DNA of 64,000 bases from Streptococcus minor DSM 17118 (GCF_000377005.1 NZ_AQYB01000031.1:119991-183990), one strand, 5' to 3'; shown: positions 8,601 to 19,326, counted from the stretch's first letter. Notes: generated by a model not told the origin, from the sequence alone. Translations and numbers: made by a program.

Positions 8601-9647
8601 ATGAAGAGGATTTTTCAAGAACGTAGGCAGGCTTTCTTGGCACATTGTGTTAAGTATAGTCGCTATGTCCTAAATGACCATTTTGTCTTAGTTTTACTAG
8701 TGCTATTGGGTTTTCTCTCTCTCCAATACCGTCAGTTATTAGATGATTTTCCAGTTCAAGTTTGGCCTGTCTATATATTGCTTTTGGCAGTGACGGCTTT
8801 TCTCTTTTTTGCAGGCACAACGGCAACCTATCTGGAGGAGGCGGATAAGTACTTTTTCCTCACCAAAGAAAGACAAGTAGTAGAGGCTGTTGCAGCAGCT
8901 AGTCAGCGCCAGTTGATTATCTGGGGGTTGGTTCAGGTTTTGGGACAGTTACTTTTCTTTCCTTTGTATCTCAAATTGGGCTTACCACTCTGGGGATTTC
9001 TTCTTTATATGTTGGTGTTGACAGTTGGGAAATCTGTCCTTATCCGAAGTAAGTTGGCTAGCTACCAAAAAGACGGAATTTTTCAGTGGGACTTGGCTGT
9101 TAATAGGGAGAAAAAACGCCAACAGACCATTTTGCAGTTTTTTGCCCTCTTTACTAGGGTCAAAGGGATAACAACCAGTGTCAAAAGACGTCCCTACTTG
9201 GATGTTTTCTTGAAACTAGTGGTGAAACAGCCTAGGAAAACTTGGCAATATCTTTATCTACGAGCTTTTTTGCGATCGGGTGATTTTCTTGGTTTGACCA
9301 TTCGCTTGTTCATGCTTTCTATCGTAGCTCTTCTCACTATCCAAGTGTCCTGGTTGGCGGCTGGTTTGGTACTATTACTTGATTATTTACTTCTGTTTCA
9401 GCTCCTCAGCCTCTACCATGTGTATGATTATCAATATTTGACACGTCTTTATCCAATCGGTCTTGAGCAGAAAATTCGGAGTTTTTCTGTCCTCTTGCGG
9501 GGTATTTTGTACGGAGTTTTAAGTCTTCAAATCCTTTTAGCTTCCTTTGTTTTGATGGATAAGAGATATCTGGTTATTCTATTGGTTGGTGGCTTCCTTT
9601 TGAACCATATTTACTTGGCTATAAAAGTGAAGAAATTGATTGACTAA
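8601..9647 (+). CDS. ecsB: EcsB-like ABC transporter permease
   Basis: 348 residues with about six to eight hydrophobic segments (for example LVLLVLLGFLSLQYR, WPVYILLLAVTAFLFFAG, LSIVALLTIQVSWLAAG and ILLASFVLM), basic cytoplasmic loops and a KKLID end. Length and position directly after ecsA fit EcsB. Its translation is coupled to ecsA, since the ATG follows the stop directly. Confidence 0.85.
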   Translation: MKRIFQERRQAFLAHCVKYSRYVLNDHFVLVLLVLLGFLSLQYRQLLDDFPVQVWPVYILLLAVTAFLFFAGTTATYLEEADKYFFLTKERQVVEAVAAASQRQLIIWGLVQVLGQLLFFPLYLKLGLPLWGFLLYMLVLTVGKSVLIRSKLASYQKDGIFQWDLAVNREKKRQQTILQFFALFTRVKGITTSVKRRPYLDVFLKLVVKQPRKTWQYLYLRAFLRSGDFLGLTIRLFMLSIVALLTIQVSWLAAGLVLLLDYLLLFQLLSLYHVYDYQYLTRLYPIGLEQKIRSFSVLLRGILYGVLSLQILLASFVLMDKRYLVILLVGGFLLNHIYLAIKVKKLID

Positions 9648-9697
9648 ATCTGATAAAACTAGTAAAATAGTAGGGAATTTTTGTAAGGAGGAATGGC

Positions 9698-10492
9698 ATG
9701 CAGTTTGATTCAAATGGCCTGCAGCTACAGTCTATTGCAGGAAATAGTGGCAAAGCATATAAAGGTCTTCGGTCAGACGGAACGCCTGTTTTTGTGAAGT
9801 ATGAAGCGCCTCCTATTATCCCAGCTTTAGCAAGAGAGCAGCTTACCCCGCCAGTTTTAGCGACGAATCGTGAGGTGGGTGTTGGACAGAGAGTGGAGCA
9901 GGAGTGGCTGGATGGTCGGACCCTGACACGCTCAGATATGGGAAAAAAGCAAGTTCGTCAGATTTTGGTGCGATTGCATTTCTCCAAGCGCCTGCTCAAT
10001 CAGGCTTTGCAACTCAATTATACCTATCAAGAACCAAGAACCTTGGTCGAAAAGTGGAAGGAAGATGCGCCTAATCGTTTGCGTCAAAATACCTATCTAC
10101 AATCGGTTTGTAGTGATTTACTAGCCCATTTACCAAGTTTCCATCAGGAAGTAGCGACCTTTATTCACGGTGATTTGCATCACAAGAACTGGGTGGAGAC
10201 CAACAGTGGTCTGGTCTATTTGACCGATTGGGAAACAGCTTGTATCACGGATCGGATGATGGATGTGGCTTACTTGTTGACTCACTACATCCCGCGTTCT
10301 GCTTGGGAAGAGTGGCTTAAGGAATACGGCTATAAGTACAATCGTACTGTCTTATCCAAGGTCTATTGGTATGGTCAATTGGGCTATTTAAACCAGATTA
10401 CCAAACATGTAGAAAGTTATGACATGGAAGCGGCCAATAAGGAAATCTATGCCCTGCGCCTCTTCCGTCAGCAATTTAATAAGGACCTATGA
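9698..10492 (+). CDS. ccrZ: Cell-cycle regulator CcrZ (aminoglycoside-phosphotransferase fold)
   Basis: 264 residues with kinase-like motifs: the catalytic loop HGDLHHKNW (157-165) and the metal-binding LTDWET (D177). In pneumococcus the protein upstream of trmB with this fold is CcrZ, which links FtsZ and DnaA to time replication initiation. The stop overlaps the trmB start (ATGA), matching that gene pair. The start ATG has AAGGAGG. Annotated elsewhere simply as a phosphotransferase or choline-kinase-like protein. Confidence 0.85.
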   Translation: MQFDSNGLQLQSIAGNSGKAYKGLRSDGTPVFVKYEAPPIIPALAREQLTPPVLATNREVGVGQRVEQEWLDGRTLTRSDMGKKQVRQILVRLHFSKRLLNQALQLNYTYQEPRTLVEKWKEDAPNRLRQNTYLQSVCSDLLAHLPSFHQEVATFIHGDLHHKNWVETNSGLVYLTDWETACITDRMMDVAYLLTHYIPRSAWEEWLKEYGYKYNRTVLSKVYWYGQLGYLNQITKHVESYDMEAANKEIYALRLFRQQFNKDL

Positions 10493-11130
10493 GAGTTAGA
10501 AACCGTAAAGGAGCTAGTGAGCTTCTCCAGAACAATCCCCAGTATGTTATCCTAGACCCAGAAGCCAGCAAAGGCAAATGGTCTGAGATTTTTGGTAATG
10601 ACCATCCTATCCACATCGAAGTGGGTTCTGGAAAGGGTAATTTCGTGACGGGAATGGCGGCCCAAAATCCATATATCAACTACATTGGAATTGATATTCA
10701 ATTATCTGTATTGAGCTACGCTCTAGACAAGGTTCTAGCTAGCGGACTGCCCAATATTAAGCTTTTGCGCGTAGATGGCTCTAACCTGACCAACTATTTT
10801 GCAGATGCAGAAGTTGATAGGCTTTATCTAAATTTTTCCGATCCTTGGCCTAAGAAACGCCATGAAAAGCGGCGTTTAACCTATAAAACTTTCCTGGATA
10901 CCTTCAAGCAAATCTTGCCAGAAGGAGGCGAAATTCATTTTAAAACGGATAATCGTGGCCTCTTTGAATACAGCCTAGCTAGCTTTTCACAGTATGGCAT
11001 GACCCTCCAGCAGGTCTGGTTGGATTTGCATGCCAGCGACTTTGAAGGCAATGTCATGACAGAGTATGAACAAAAGTTTTCAGGTCTAGGACAGGTGATT
11101 TACCGAGTGGAAGCCAAATTTAATCAATAA
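10489..11130 (+). CDS. trmB: tRNA (guanine-N7-)-methyltransferase
   Basis: 213 residues. SAM-binding motif [15 protein letters not shown] near residue 43, GIDIQLSVL, and the family motif [18 protein letters not shown] near residue 115, which is diagnostic for TrmB (m7G46 of tRNA). It overlaps ccrZ by four bases and is followed by a terminator. Confidence 0.95.
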   Translation: MRVRNRKGASELLQNNPQYVILDPEASKGKWSEIFGNDHPIHIEVGSGKGNFVTGMAAQNPYINYIGIDIQLSVLSYALDKVLASGLPNIKLLRVDGSNLTNYFADAEVDRLYLNFSDPWPKKRHEKRRLTYKTFLDTFKQILPEGGEIHFKTDNRGLFEYSLASFSQYGMTLQQVWLDLHASDFEGNVMTEYEQKFSGLGQVIYRVEAKFNQ

Positions 11131-11133
11131 AAC

Positions 11134-11160
11134 GACCTTGCTGGAGCAGGGTCTTTTTTT
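11134..11160 (+). terminator. Terminator of ccrZ-trmB
   Basis: GACCTTGC-TGGA-GCAGGGTC, an 8-bp stem with one G-T pair, followed by seven T. Confidence 0.85.
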
Positions 11161-11212
11161 GATGGAAATGTGATATAATAAATCCTAGTAAATAATATAT
11201 ATGAGGTACACT

Positions 11213-13756
11213 ATGAAAACTGTTGCACACTATATAGAACATTTCATTCCAGAACATTATGAACTTTTTTTGGATATTAGTCGGAAAGAGAAAACTTTTT
11301 CCGGTAGAGTCGCTATCGCTGGTCTAGCTAAGAAAGCTCACATTTCTCTACACCAAAAGAATTTGACGATTACTAGTGTAAAAGTTGCTGGTCAAGATAT
11401 GGACTTTCAAGTGGATGATGAAAACGAAGCTATCCACATCAGCCTCCAGCAGACTGGGGATGTAGTTCTTGAACTAGTGTATACTGGTAAAATTACAGAT
11501 AATATGACGGGCATGTATCCCTCTTACTATACTTTTGAAGGGGAGAAGAAGGAATTGATTTCTACACAATTTGAAAGTCACTTTGCTCGTGAGGTGTTTC
11601 CATCTGTGGATGAGCCAGAAGCCAAGGCGACTTTTGACCTCAGTTTGAAATTCGACCAAGAGGACGGAGATATTGCCTTGTCCAATATGCCAGAAATCAA
11701 AGTGGATGAGCGTAAAAAAACAGGTGTCTGGACTTTTGATACCACCCCTCGTATGTCCTCTTATCTCTTGGCTTTTGCCCTTGGTGCCCTTCATGGCAAG
11801 ACTGCGAGAACTAAAAATGGAACGATAGTTGGCTCCTATGCTAGTCAGGCTCAAAAATTGACTAGTTTAGATTTTTCACTCGATATCGCTGTTCGAGTCA
11901 TTGAATTTTACGAAGATTATTTTCAAGTCAACTATCCCATTCCTCAGTGTCTTCATATCGCGCTGCCAGATTTTTCAGCTGGTGCTATGGAAAACTGGGG
12001 GCTCATCACCTATCGGGAAATCTTTTTGTTAGTTGATGAAAATTCCAGTGTGGTCAGTCGCCAACGGGTAGCTTTAATTATCGCTCACGAAGTAGCCCAT
12101 CAGTGGTTTGGTAATCTTGTGACCATGAAATGGTGGGATGATCTATGGCTCAATGAATCATTTGCCAATATGATGGAATATGTAGCCATTGATGCTATTG
12201 AGCCATCTTGGAATATTTTTGAAGATTTCCAAACTTCAGGCGTTCCTAGTGCTTTGCGCCGTGATGCGACAGATGGTGTACAGTCTGTTCATGTAGAGGT
12301 CAAGCACCCTGATGAAATCAACACACTATTTGATCCAGCCATTGTTTATGCCAAGGGTAGTCGCCTCATGCACATGCTACGTCGCTGGTTAGGGGATGTG
12401 GCCTTTTCAAGGGGCCTCAAGGCTTATTTTGATAAGCATCAGTACGGTAATACAATCGGGCGAGACCTTTGGGATGCCTTGTCAGCAACATCTGGTAAAG
12501 ATGTAGCAGATTTTATGGATGCTTGGTTGGAGCAACCGGGTTATCCACGAGTGACAGCCAGAGTAGAAGAGGATAAACTCATTCTTAGTCAAAAACAATT
12601 CTTTATTGGAGAACATGAGAATAAGGAGCGCCTCTGGCCAATCCCACTTAATTCCAACTGGACAGGTCTGCCTGAAACCTTGACTCAAGAAAGTTTGATT
12701 ATCGAGAACTTTTCTCAGTTAGCAACTGTCAATCAGGATAAGGGGGCCTTCCGTCTCAATACAGGCAACACCGCTCACTATATCACTGATTATCAGGGTC
12801 AACTTTTGGAAGAGATTTTGACAGACTTCTATGGGTTGGATATAGAGTCTAAGTTGCAGGTCCTAGAAGAGCGCCGTCTGTTGGCAGAAAGTGGTCACAT
12901 TTCTTTTGCAGACTTAGTGCCTCTTTTGGGTCAAGTCAAGAAGGAAACTTCTTATTTGGTGGCATCGGCAACCGCTCAGTTGATTTCCAGTATTGAGCGC
13001 TTTGTGGACGAAGATAGCCCTACTGAGGATAAATTGAAGCAAATTGTTCGTTCTGTCTTTCAGACCAATTTTGATCGACTTGGTTTTGAGAAAGTAGCTG
13101 GAGAAGCCGATGAGGATGAGATGGTCCGTCAGGTAACCATTAGTCACATGCTCTGGGCAGATGACGCCAAGGCTATCGTAAAAGCTAGAGAAATCTATGC
13201 TCAGTATGCTGATAAGATTGAAGACCTCCCAGCTTCTATCAGGGTTTTTATCCTAGTAAATGAGATGAGACAAGCAGGTTGTTTAGAATTGGTAGAGTCT
13301 TATTTGACAGCCTATACAGCAACCAATGACAGCAATTTCCAAGCTGATTTGGCTCAAGGTCTGTCTTTTCTTAAAATGGACGAGGGTCTCAAGAAAGTTT
13401 TATCTGTTTTAAAGGACAAGGATGTAGTCAAACCTCAGGATTTATCAGCTTGGTATGCCACTTTCTTGCGTCGTTCCTTTGCTCAAGAAGCAATGTGGAA
13501 TTGGGCTCGAGAAGACTGGGATTGGATTAAGCAGGCTTTAGGAGGAGATATGAGTTTTGATTCCTTTGTCAATATTCCGGCACAGATATTCAAAACTCAG
13601 CAACGGTTGGATGAATACAAGGCTTTCTTTGAGCCACAGTTGACTGATATGGCACTTAGTCGTAATATCTCTATTGGAATCAAGAGTATTGCTGCCCGTC
13701 TAGAATTGATCCAAAAGGATAAGAAATCGGTTGAAAAAGCAATTATGGACTATTAA
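11213..13756 (+). CDS. pepN: Aminopeptidase N (lysyl aminopeptidase, M1 family)
   Basis: 847 residues, the size of lactococcal PepN. M1 hallmarks: GAMEN (257-261), HEVAH (292-296, zinc ligands H292 and H296, catalytic E293) and the third ligand E315 in LWLNESFANM. It removes N-terminal residues from peptides in the cytoplasm. The start is ATG 11213 with TGAGG upstream; the ATG at 11201 precedes that site. An extended -10 (TGATATAAT, 11171-11179) lies just upstream. It sits alone between trmB and the rimP-nusA operon. Confidence 0.95.
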   Translation: MKTVAHYIEHFIPEHYELFLDISRKEKTFSGRVAIAGLAKKAHISLHQKNLTITSVKVAGQDMDFQVDDENEAIHISLQQTGDVVLELVYTGKITDNMTGMYPSYYTFEGEKKELISTQFESHFAREVFPSVDEPEAKATFDLSLKFDQEDGDIALSNMPEIKVDERKKTGVWTFDTTPRMSSYLLAFALGALHGKTARTKNGTIVGSYASQAQKLTSLDFSLDIAVRVIEFYEDYFQVNYPIPQCLHIALPDFSAGAMENWGLITYREIFLLVDENSSVVSRQRVALIIAHEVAHQWFGNLVTMKWWDDLWLNESFANMMEYVAIDAIEPSWNIFEDFQTSGVPSALRRDATDGVQSVHVEVKHPDEINTLFDPAIVYAKGSRLMHMLRRWLGDVAFSRGLKAYFDKHQYGNTIGRDLWDALSATSGKDVADFMDAWLEQPGYPRVTARVEEDKLILSQKQFFIGEHENKERLWPIPLNSNWTGLPETLTQESLIIENFSQLATVNQDKGAFRLNTGNTAHYITDYQGQLLEEILTDFYGLDIESKLQVLEERRLLAESGHISFADLVPLLGQVKKETSYLVASATAQLISSIERFVDEDSPTEDKLKQIVRSVFQTNFDRLGFEKVAGEADEDEMVRQVTISHMLWADDAKAIVKAREIYAQYADKIEDLPASIRVFILVNEMRQAGCLELVESYLTAYTATNDSNFQADLAQGLSFLKMDEGLKKVLSVLKDKDVVKPQDLSAWYATFLRRSFAQEAMWNWAREDWDWIKQALGGDMSFDSFVNIPAQIFKTQQRLDEYKAFFEPQLTDMALSRNISIGIKSIAARLELIQKDKKSVEKAIMDY

Positions 13757-14076
13757 AATGGCGAAAAAGCCCATTCTATCAGGTATATTGCTTTACAGGA
13801 TTCTGTAAATATGCTATAATAATGAAAAATAGTTGGAAAGGGGTTTGGCTTTATGCCAGCCCCTTCCGTATTGCTTTGTTTTTAAGATACCCTATAGGTT
13901 AGGTCATAGGATAGACATTGACTGTTATGTAAGGCTTGGTATCTTAGTTAAAATGAACACGGCTACAACACTTTGCAAAAAGATAAAGCTTTCCTTGATG
14001 CTACAGCCTCTTCGTCGGCTTTCCTGTTTTGCTGTGTGTCGCTTACGCCTTAGTATCTTAGTTAAAGGAGGTAGAG
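13757..14076 (+). other. Leader region of the rimP-nusA operon (320 bases without a gene)
   Basis: After the promoter comes a GC-rich hairpin at about 13836-13865 (GGAAAGGGG...GCCCCTTCC, with small bulges) followed by a loose T-rich stretch. Then come CCTAT...ATAGG (about 13890-13910), and two copies of TATCTTAGTTAAA at 13940-13952 and 14054-14066. The second copy runs straight into the rimP ribosome site GGAGG; the first is followed by ATGAAC. I found no convincing reading frame. The layout suggests attenuation or translational control, which is inference. Confidence 0.5.
13792..13820 (+). promoter_or_regulatory. Promoter of the rimP-nusA-infB operon
   Basis: TTTACA (13792-13797), 17-bp spacer, TATAAT (13815-13820). 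The -35 overlaps a TTTACAG-GATT-CTGTAAA inverted repeat. The predicted start near 13827 leaves a 250-nt leader. Confidence 0.75.
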
Positions 14077-14550
14077 ATGGCAAATAATATTGTTGAATTA
14101 GTAACGGATGTTATTGCTCCAGTCATTCAGGCTCCCTATGAATTAGTGGATGTCGAATATGGCAAGATGGGTGGTGATTATGTCCTCTCCATTTTTGTGG
14201 ACAAAAAGGGAGGTATTTCTCTCAATGATACGGCTGATTTATCGGAAATCATCAGTCCGCTCTTGGATGGGATTCAGCCAGATCCTTTTCCAGAACAGTA
14301 CATGCTAGAAGTGACTAGTCCAGGTTTGGAGCGCCCCTTGAAAACAGCTGAGGCGGTGGAAAAGGCAGTTGGTCAGTATATCAATGTCAAGCTGTACCAA
14401 GCTATTGACAAGGTCAAGGTTTTCGAAGGGACATTGTGCTCCTTTGATGGAGACAATTTGGTTATGGAATATATGGATAAAACTCGCAAAAAGCAAGTGA
14501 CTATTCCTTATCAGACAGTGGCTAAGGCCCGCATGGCGGTTAAGATTTAA
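14077..14550 (+). CDS. rimP: Ribosome maturation factor RimP
   Basis: 157 residues. Conserved pieces: [18 protein letters not shown], the GLERPLKTA motif ([10 protein letters not shown]) near residue 80, and the C-terminal Sm-like barrel. RimP helps 30S maturation. Start ATG 14077 has a full AAAGGAGG. First gene of the nusA operon. Confidence 0.94.
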   Translation: MANNIVELVTDVIAPVIQAPYELVDVEYGKMGGDYVLSIFVDKKGGISLNDTADLSEIISPLLDGIQPDPFPEQYMLEVTSPGLERPLKTAEAVEKAVGQYINVKLYQAIDKVKVFEGTLCSFDGDNLVMEYMDKTRKKQVTIPYQTVAKARMAVKI

Positions 14551-14590
14551 GAAAAAAAGAAAGGACCTTTTGTCAAAAAAGGAAAAGAAC

Positions 14591-15733
14591 ATGAGTAAAG
14601 AAATGCTAGAAGCCTTCCGCATTTTGGAGGAAGACAAGGGTATTAAAAAAGAAGACATTATCGAGGCAGTAACGGAATCGCTCCGTTCTGCTTATAAACG
14701 CCGATATGGACAGGCTGAATCTGCTTCTATTGAATTTGATGAGAAGAAGGGAGATTTTCATGTGTATACGGTTCGTGAAGTGGTCGATGAAGTCTTTGAC
14801 AGCCGTTTGGAAATTTCCTTGAAAGATGCCTTGGCAATCTCATCTGCCTATGAACTAGGTGATAAGATTAAGTTTGAAGAAGCACCTGGTGAATTTGGTC
14901 GTGTTGCAGCCCAGTCTGCGAAGCAGACCATCATGGAAAAAATGCGCAAGCAAACTCGTGCGATTACTTATAATACTTATAAGGAACACGAAGGGGAGAT
15001 TATGACCGGTACGGTGGAGCGTTTTGACAATCGTTTTATCTATGTCAACCTCGGAACAATTGAAGCTCAGTTGTCCAAGCAAGACCAAATTCCTGGTGAA
15101 GTTTTCCAATCTCATGACCGTATCGAGGTTTATGTGTATAAAGTGGAGGACAATGGGCGCGGAGTCAATGTTTTCGTTAGCCGCAGTCATCCAGAAATGA
15201 TTAAACGTCTCATGGAACAGGAGATTCCAGAAGTCTATGATGGTACTGTGGAGATTATGAGTGTTTCCCGTGAGGCTGGTGATCGCACAAAGGTTGCTGT
15301 TCGTAGCCACAATCCAAATGTGGATGCTATCGGTACCATTGTTGGTCGTGGTGGTGCTAATATCAAGAAGATTACTAGTAAATTCCATCCAGCTCGCTAT
15401 GATGCTAAATTGGATCGGATGGTTCCGACAGAAGAAAATATCGATGTCATCGAATGGGTAGCGGATCCGGCTGAATTTATTTACAATGCGATTGCACCAG
15501 CTGAGGTAGACCTCGTCCTCTTTGATACAGAAGATGGCAAGCATGCGACGGTTGTCGTTCCAGATAACAAGCTGTCTCTGGCTATCGGTCGCCGCGGACA
15601 AAATGTTCGGTTGGCAGCTCATTTGACAGGTTTCCGCATTGATATCAAATCTGCATCTGAGTATGAAGCTATAGAAGCAGAGCTCTACGGAGATTTGGCT
15701 GAGGAAGTTTTACCAGAGTTTACAGAAGAGTAA
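14591..15733 (+). CDS. nusA: Transcription termination/antitermination protein NusA
   Basis: 380 residues, the short Firmicute form without the C-terminal acidic repeats. N-terminal RNAP-binding domain (MSKEMLEAFRILEEDKGI), S1 domain (GTVERFDNRFIYVNLG near 135), and two KH domains (GTIVGRGGANIKKI near 255; LSLAIGRRGQNVRLA near 340). The start is ATG 14591 with AAGGAAAAG upstream; the in-frame TTG at 14570 is less likely. It modulates pausing and Rho-independent termination. Confidence 0.95.
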   Translation: MSKEMLEAFRILEEDKGIKKEDIIEAVTESLRSAYKRRYGQAESASIEFDEKKGDFHVYTVREVVDEVFDSRLEISLKDALAISSAYELGDKIKFEEAPGEFGRVAAQSAKQTIMEKMRKQTRAITYNTYKEHEGEIMTGTVERFDNRFIYVNLGTIEAQLSKQDQIPGEVFQSHDRIEVYVYKVEDNGRGVNVFVSRSHPEMIKRLMEQEIPEVYDGTVEIMSVSREAGDRTKVAVRSHNPNVDAIGTIVGRGGANIKKITSKFHPARYDAKLDRMVPTEENIDVIEWVADPAEFIYNAIAPAEVDLVLFDTEDGKHATVVVPDNKLSLAIGRRGQNVRLAAHLTGFRIDIKSASEYEAIEAELYGDLAEEVLPEFTEE

Positions 15734-15746
15734 GCAGGAGGTTTCG

Positions 15747-16043
15747 ATGGCAAAAGCTAGGAAAATCCCTCTACGCAAGTCAGTGGTATCAGGTGAGATT
15801 ATTGACAAACGCGATTTATTGCGCATCGTGAAAAATAAAGAGGGGCAAGTTTTTATTGATCCAACAGGTAAAGCAAATGGCCGTGGTGCCTATATCAAGT
15901 TGGATAATGAAGAGGCTACCCAAGCCAAGAAAAAACAAGTTTTCAATCGTGCTTTTAGCATGGAAGTGGCTCCAGAATTTTATGACGAGCTGATTGCCTA
16001 TGTTGAACACAAGGTCAAAAGGAGAGAACTTGGACTCGAATAA
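15747..16043 (+). CDS. rnpM: YlxR/RnpM family RNA-binding protein (RNase P modulator)
   Basis: 98 residues. Conserved KIPLRKSVVSGE start, then LLRIVKNKEGQVFIDPTGKANGRGAYIKL with the family motif GRGAY. The usual RxC of the CVxCR motif is replaced here by KSVVSG, as in other streptococci. RnpM binds RNase P RNA in Bacillus. GCAGGAGG upstream. Its 3' end carries the ribosome site of the next gene. Confidence 0.88.
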   Translation: MAKARKIPLRKSVVSGEIIDKRDLLRIVKNKEGQVFIDPTGKANGRGAYIKLDNEEATQAKKKQVFNRAFSMEVAPEFYDELIAYVEHKVKRRELGLE

Positions 16044-16338
16044 AAAACAAAAGGTTTTGAGTCTGCTCGGCTTAGCTCAAAGAGCTGGTCGGCTGATTTC
16101 AGGTGAAGAACTGGTAGTAGAAGCCATTCGGAAAGGTCAGGCTACAATGGTCTTCTTAGCAGAGGATGCTGGTCCCAACCTAACCAAGAAAATCACAGAC
16201 AAGAGCAAAACCTATCAAGTAGAAGTTATTACCGCGTTTTCAACGCTGGAATTAAGCATCGCAGTGGGAAAGAGTCGCAAGGTTCTAGCTGTTATGGATG
16301 CTGGATTTACTAAGAAAATGAGGTCTATTATGGAATAG
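16030..16338 (+). CDS. ylxQ: L7Ae-family ribosomal protein YlxQ
   Basis: 102 residues from TTG 16030 ([20 protein letters not shown]), placed there because AAGGAGAG ends 4 bases upstream and the ATG at 15994 has no site. The K-turn-binding motif [15 protein letters not shown] and [10 protein letters not shown] are visible. It overlaps rnpM by 14 bases, and infB follows after 17 bases. Confidence 0.88.
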   Translation: MDSNKKQKVLSLLGLAQRAGRLISGEELVVEAIRKGQATMVFLAEDAGPNLTKKITDKSKTYQVEVITAFSTLELSIAVGKSRKVLAVMDAGFTKKMRSIME

Positions 16339-16355
16339 AACAGGAGGACAAGGAA

Positions 16356-19127
16356 TTGTCTAAGATGAGATTGAATGAAATTGCCCGCGAATTGGGTAAA
16401 ACAAGTAAGGAAGTAGTAGCCAAAGCTCAAGAACTCGGCTTTGACGTCAAAAGTCATGCCTCAAGTGTTGATGATGCCAGTGCCAAACGCATTGTAGAGA
16501 GCTTTTCAGTAGCTACTAAACCAGTAGAAGCAAAATTATCAACAGCGCCAGCATCTAAGGCTGATGCCACAACTGAAACTACTGCAGTTGCAAAGGAGAA
16601 AACCAAGTCTGAAGCAGGAACTGGGGACAAGCCAGCAACTCCAACTAAACCAGCCATGCCGTCTAGACCACAAAGTCGAAACTTTAAGGCAGAACGCGAA
16701 GCTCGTGCAAAAGCAGAAGCGGAGCGCCGTGCTCAGGCTAGCGGACAAGGGAATCAAAATCGCCAGCGCAACGATCGCAATCAAGGTCGTCCGGATCGTG
16801 GTCAGAACCGTCCAGACAATCGCCATTCTGGCGGTAACCGTGACCGTGATCGCAACTTCCAAGGGCAAAACCGCAATAATCGTCGCAATGACAACCGTCG
16901 CTTTGACCAACAGGACAACCGCCAACAACAGCGCACCCAAGCGTCAGCACCAAAGATTGACTTTAAGGCGCGCGCTGCAGCCCTGAAGGCAGAGCAAAAT
17001 GCTGAATATGCGCGTAGCAGTGAAGAACGCTTCCGTCAAGCACAAGAAGCCAAAAAGAAGCATCCGCCAAAAGCCAAAGAGATCAAGTTTGAGGAACCAG
17101 TTATTGAAACAAAACCTCTGGGTCCCACTCCTACCCCAGCCCCTGCACCAGTGGCTGTTGATACTCGTCGGAAGAAAGCTGCTAAGATTGAGAAAAAACG
17201 CGACTTTAGCAGTGATGTGGAAGATGGTCCACGCAAACAACAAAAGAATCGAAGTAACCAAAATCAAGTGAGAAATCAAAGAAATAGTAACTGGAACAGT
17301 AAGAAAAATAAAAAAGGCAAGAATCATCAGGCTACCAAACCAGTAACGGAGCGTAAATTCCATGAATTGCCAACAGAGTTTGAATACACAGCGGGCATGA
17401 GTGTGGCAGAAATTGCAAAACGCATTAAACGCGAACCAGCCGAAATCATTAAAAAGCTTTTCATGATGGGTGTCATGGTTACCCAAAACCAATCCTTGGA
17501 CGGGGACACTATCGAGCTGCTGTTAGTAGATTATGGCATCGAAGCCAAAGAGAAGGTTGAAGTGGACAGTGCTGACATTGAGCGTTTCTTTGTCGCAGAA
17601 GATTATCTCAATGAGAATGAAATGATTGAGCGTCCACCAGTTGTGACCATCATGGGCCACGTTGACCATGGTAAAACAACTCTCTTGGATACACTACGGA
17701 ACTCTCGTGTAGCAACAGGAGAAGCTGGTGGAATTACCCAGCATATTGGAGCCTACCAAATCGAGGAAAAGGGCAAGAAAATCACATTTCTGGATACACC
17801 TGGACATGCGGCCTTCACCTCCATGCGGGCGCGGGGGGCTTCCGTCACAGATTTGACTATTCTTGTCGTAGCAGCCGATGATGGAGTGATGCCACAAACG
17901 ATTGAGGCCATTAATCACTCAAAAGCTGCCGAAGTACCAATCATCGTTGCTATAAACAAGATTGATAAACCAGGTGCCAACCCTGAGCGTGTGATTGGTG
18001 AGTTGGCAGAACACGGAGTTATCTCAACTGCTTGGGGCGGAGATTCCGAATTTGTTGAAATCTCAGCTAAATTCAACCAAAATATCGATGAACTATTGGA
18101 AACAGTTCTACTTGTTGCTGAAATTCAAGAACTCAAAGCAGATCCGACGGTTCGTGCTATCGGTACGGTTATTGAGGCGCACTTGGATAAAGGAAAAGGA
18201 GCGGTTGCAACCCTTCTGGTACAGCAGGGAACTCTGAATGTACAAGACCCAATCGTTGTCGGAAATACCTTTGGACGTGTCCGCGCTATGACCAATGATC
18301 TTGGTCGCCGTGTAAAAGTAGCGGGGCCATCTACACCAGTTTCCATTACAGGTCTGAATGAAGCGCCAATGGCAGGAGATCATTTCGCAGTCTACGAAGA
18401 TGAAAAATCTGCTCGCGCAGCAGGTGAAGAGCGTGCCAAACGAGCCCTCCTGAAGCAACGTCAAGCCACTCAACGTGTTAGCCTAGAGAACCTCTTTGAT
18501 ACCCTTAAAGCTGGCGAAGTTAAGTCTGTCAACGTTATCATCAAAGCCGATGTACAAGGATCTGTTGAAGCTCTTGCCTCCTCTCTTCAAAAAATTGAAG
18601 TGGAAGGTGTGAAAGTGACAATTGTCCATGCTGCAGTTGGTGCCATTAACGAATCAGATGTGACTCTAGCCGAAGCATCCAATGCCTTTATCATCGGTTT
18701 CAACGTTCGTCCGACACCTATTGCCCGTCAGCAAGCAGATGCTGACGATGTTGAAATCCGTCTTCATAGCATTATCTACAAGGTCATCGAAGAGATGGAA
18801 GATGCCATGAAGGGACTATTGGATCCAGAATACCAAGAGAAAGTTATCGGGGAAGCTATTATCCGCGAAACCTTCAAAGTATCCAAGGTCGGAACGATTG
18901 GTGGATTTATGGTCATCAATGGTAAAGTTACCCGTGATTCAAGTGTCCGTGTCATTCGTGACGGAGTTGTTGTTCATGATGGCAAGTTGGTCAGCTTGAA
19001 GCATTACAAAGATGATGTCAAGGAAGTTGGAAATGCCCAAGAGGGTGGTCTCATGATTGAAAACTACAATGATCTCCAAGTGGATGACAACATTGAAGCT
19101 TACATCATGGAAGAAATCAAAAAATAA
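16356..19127 (+). CDS. infB: Translation initiation factor IF-2
   Basis: 923 residues from TTG 16356 behind AGGAGG. The N-terminal third (about 50-320) is low-complexity and rich in Arg, Asn, Gln and Lys (many RxN and DRGQN units). The G domain begins at GHVDHGKTT (near residue 433), then DTPGHAAF and NKIDKPG. IF2 domains II-IV follow, with [11 protein letters not shown]. It places fMet-tRNA on the 30S subunit. The N-terminal extension differs from that of S. pneumoniae as I recall it, a marker that this is another species. Confidence 0.95.
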   Translation: MSKMRLNEIARELGKTSKEVVAKAQELGFDVKSHASSVDDASAKRIVESFSVATKPVEAKLSTAPASKADATTETTAVAKEKTKSEAGTGDKPATPTKPAMPSRPQSRNFKAEREARAKAEAERRAQASGQGNQNRQRNDRNQGRPDRGQNRPDNRHSGGNRDRDRNFQGQNRNNRRNDNRRFDQQDNRQQQRTQASAPKIDFKARAAALKAEQNAEYARSSEERFRQAQEAKKKHPPKAKEIKFEEPVIETKPLGPTPTPAPAPVAVDTRRKKAAKIEKKRDFSSDVEDGPRKQQKNRSNQNQVRNQRNSNWNSKKNKKGKNHQATKPVTERKFHELPTEFEYTAGMSVAEIAKRIKREPAEIIKKLFMMGVMVTQNQSLDGDTIELLLVDYGIEAKEKVEVDSADIERFFVAEDYLNENEMIERPPVVTIMGHVDHGKTTLLDTLRNSRVATGEAGGITQHIGAYQIEEKGKKITFLDTPGHAAFTSMRARGASVTDLTILVVAADDGVMPQTIEAINHSKAAEVPIIVAINKIDKPGANPERVIGELAEHGVISTAWGGDSEFVEISAKFNQNIDELLETVLLVAEIQELKADPTVRAIGTVIEAHLDKGKGAVATLLVQQGTLNVQDPIVVGNTFGRVRAMTNDLGRRVKVAGPSTPVSITGLNEAPMAGDHFAVYEDEKSARAAGEERAKRALLKQRQATQRVSLENLFDTLKAGEVKSVNVIIKADVQGSVEALASSLQKIEVEGVKVTIVHAAVGAINESDVTLAEASNAFIIGFNVRPTPIARQQADADDVEIRLHSIIYKVIEEMEDAMKGLLDPEYQEKVIGEAIIRETFKVSKVGTIGGFMVINGKVTRDSSVRVIRDGVVVHDGKLVSLKHYKDDVKEVGNAQEGGLMIENYNDLQVDDNIEAYIMEEIKK

Positions 19128-19326
19128 TCTCTGCGAAGACCAAGTTCAGTTAGACTGTTTGAAACTCAGAAGGTTCTATCTGCCCTGTGCTTTCATTGTC
19201 TAAACGGCTTTCAGTTTTCGTTGAGGTGTTTGTGTCTACAAGTCCTCGTTTGGAAAAACAACATCTATTGTCAGGCTGAGAGTATTCTCAGCTTGAATTG
19301 TATTGAAAGAATGAAAGGAAGAGAAT
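19128..19326 (+). other. infB-rbfA gap with a hairpin
   Basis: 199 bases without a reading frame. The one clear structure is GCTGAGA-GTAT-TCTCAGC at 19275-19292, not followed by T. No promoter was evident, so rbfA is probably read through from infB. Confidence 0.4.

Noticed and set aside
13833..14087. 84-codon frame in the rimP leader
   Set aside because: No ribosome site or recognisable protein; it covers hairpins and the rimP ribosome site and overlaps the rimP start.
14855..15622. 255-codon minus-strand frame inside nusA
   Set aside because: Lies fully antisense to a clear nusA; composition is that of a reversed coding frame, with no ribosome site or domain.
16740..16930. Repeat-like stretch in infB (Arg/Asn/Gln-rich)
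   Set aside because: Low-complexity linker of IF2, not a regular DNA repeat or CRISPR; spacing of units is irregular.
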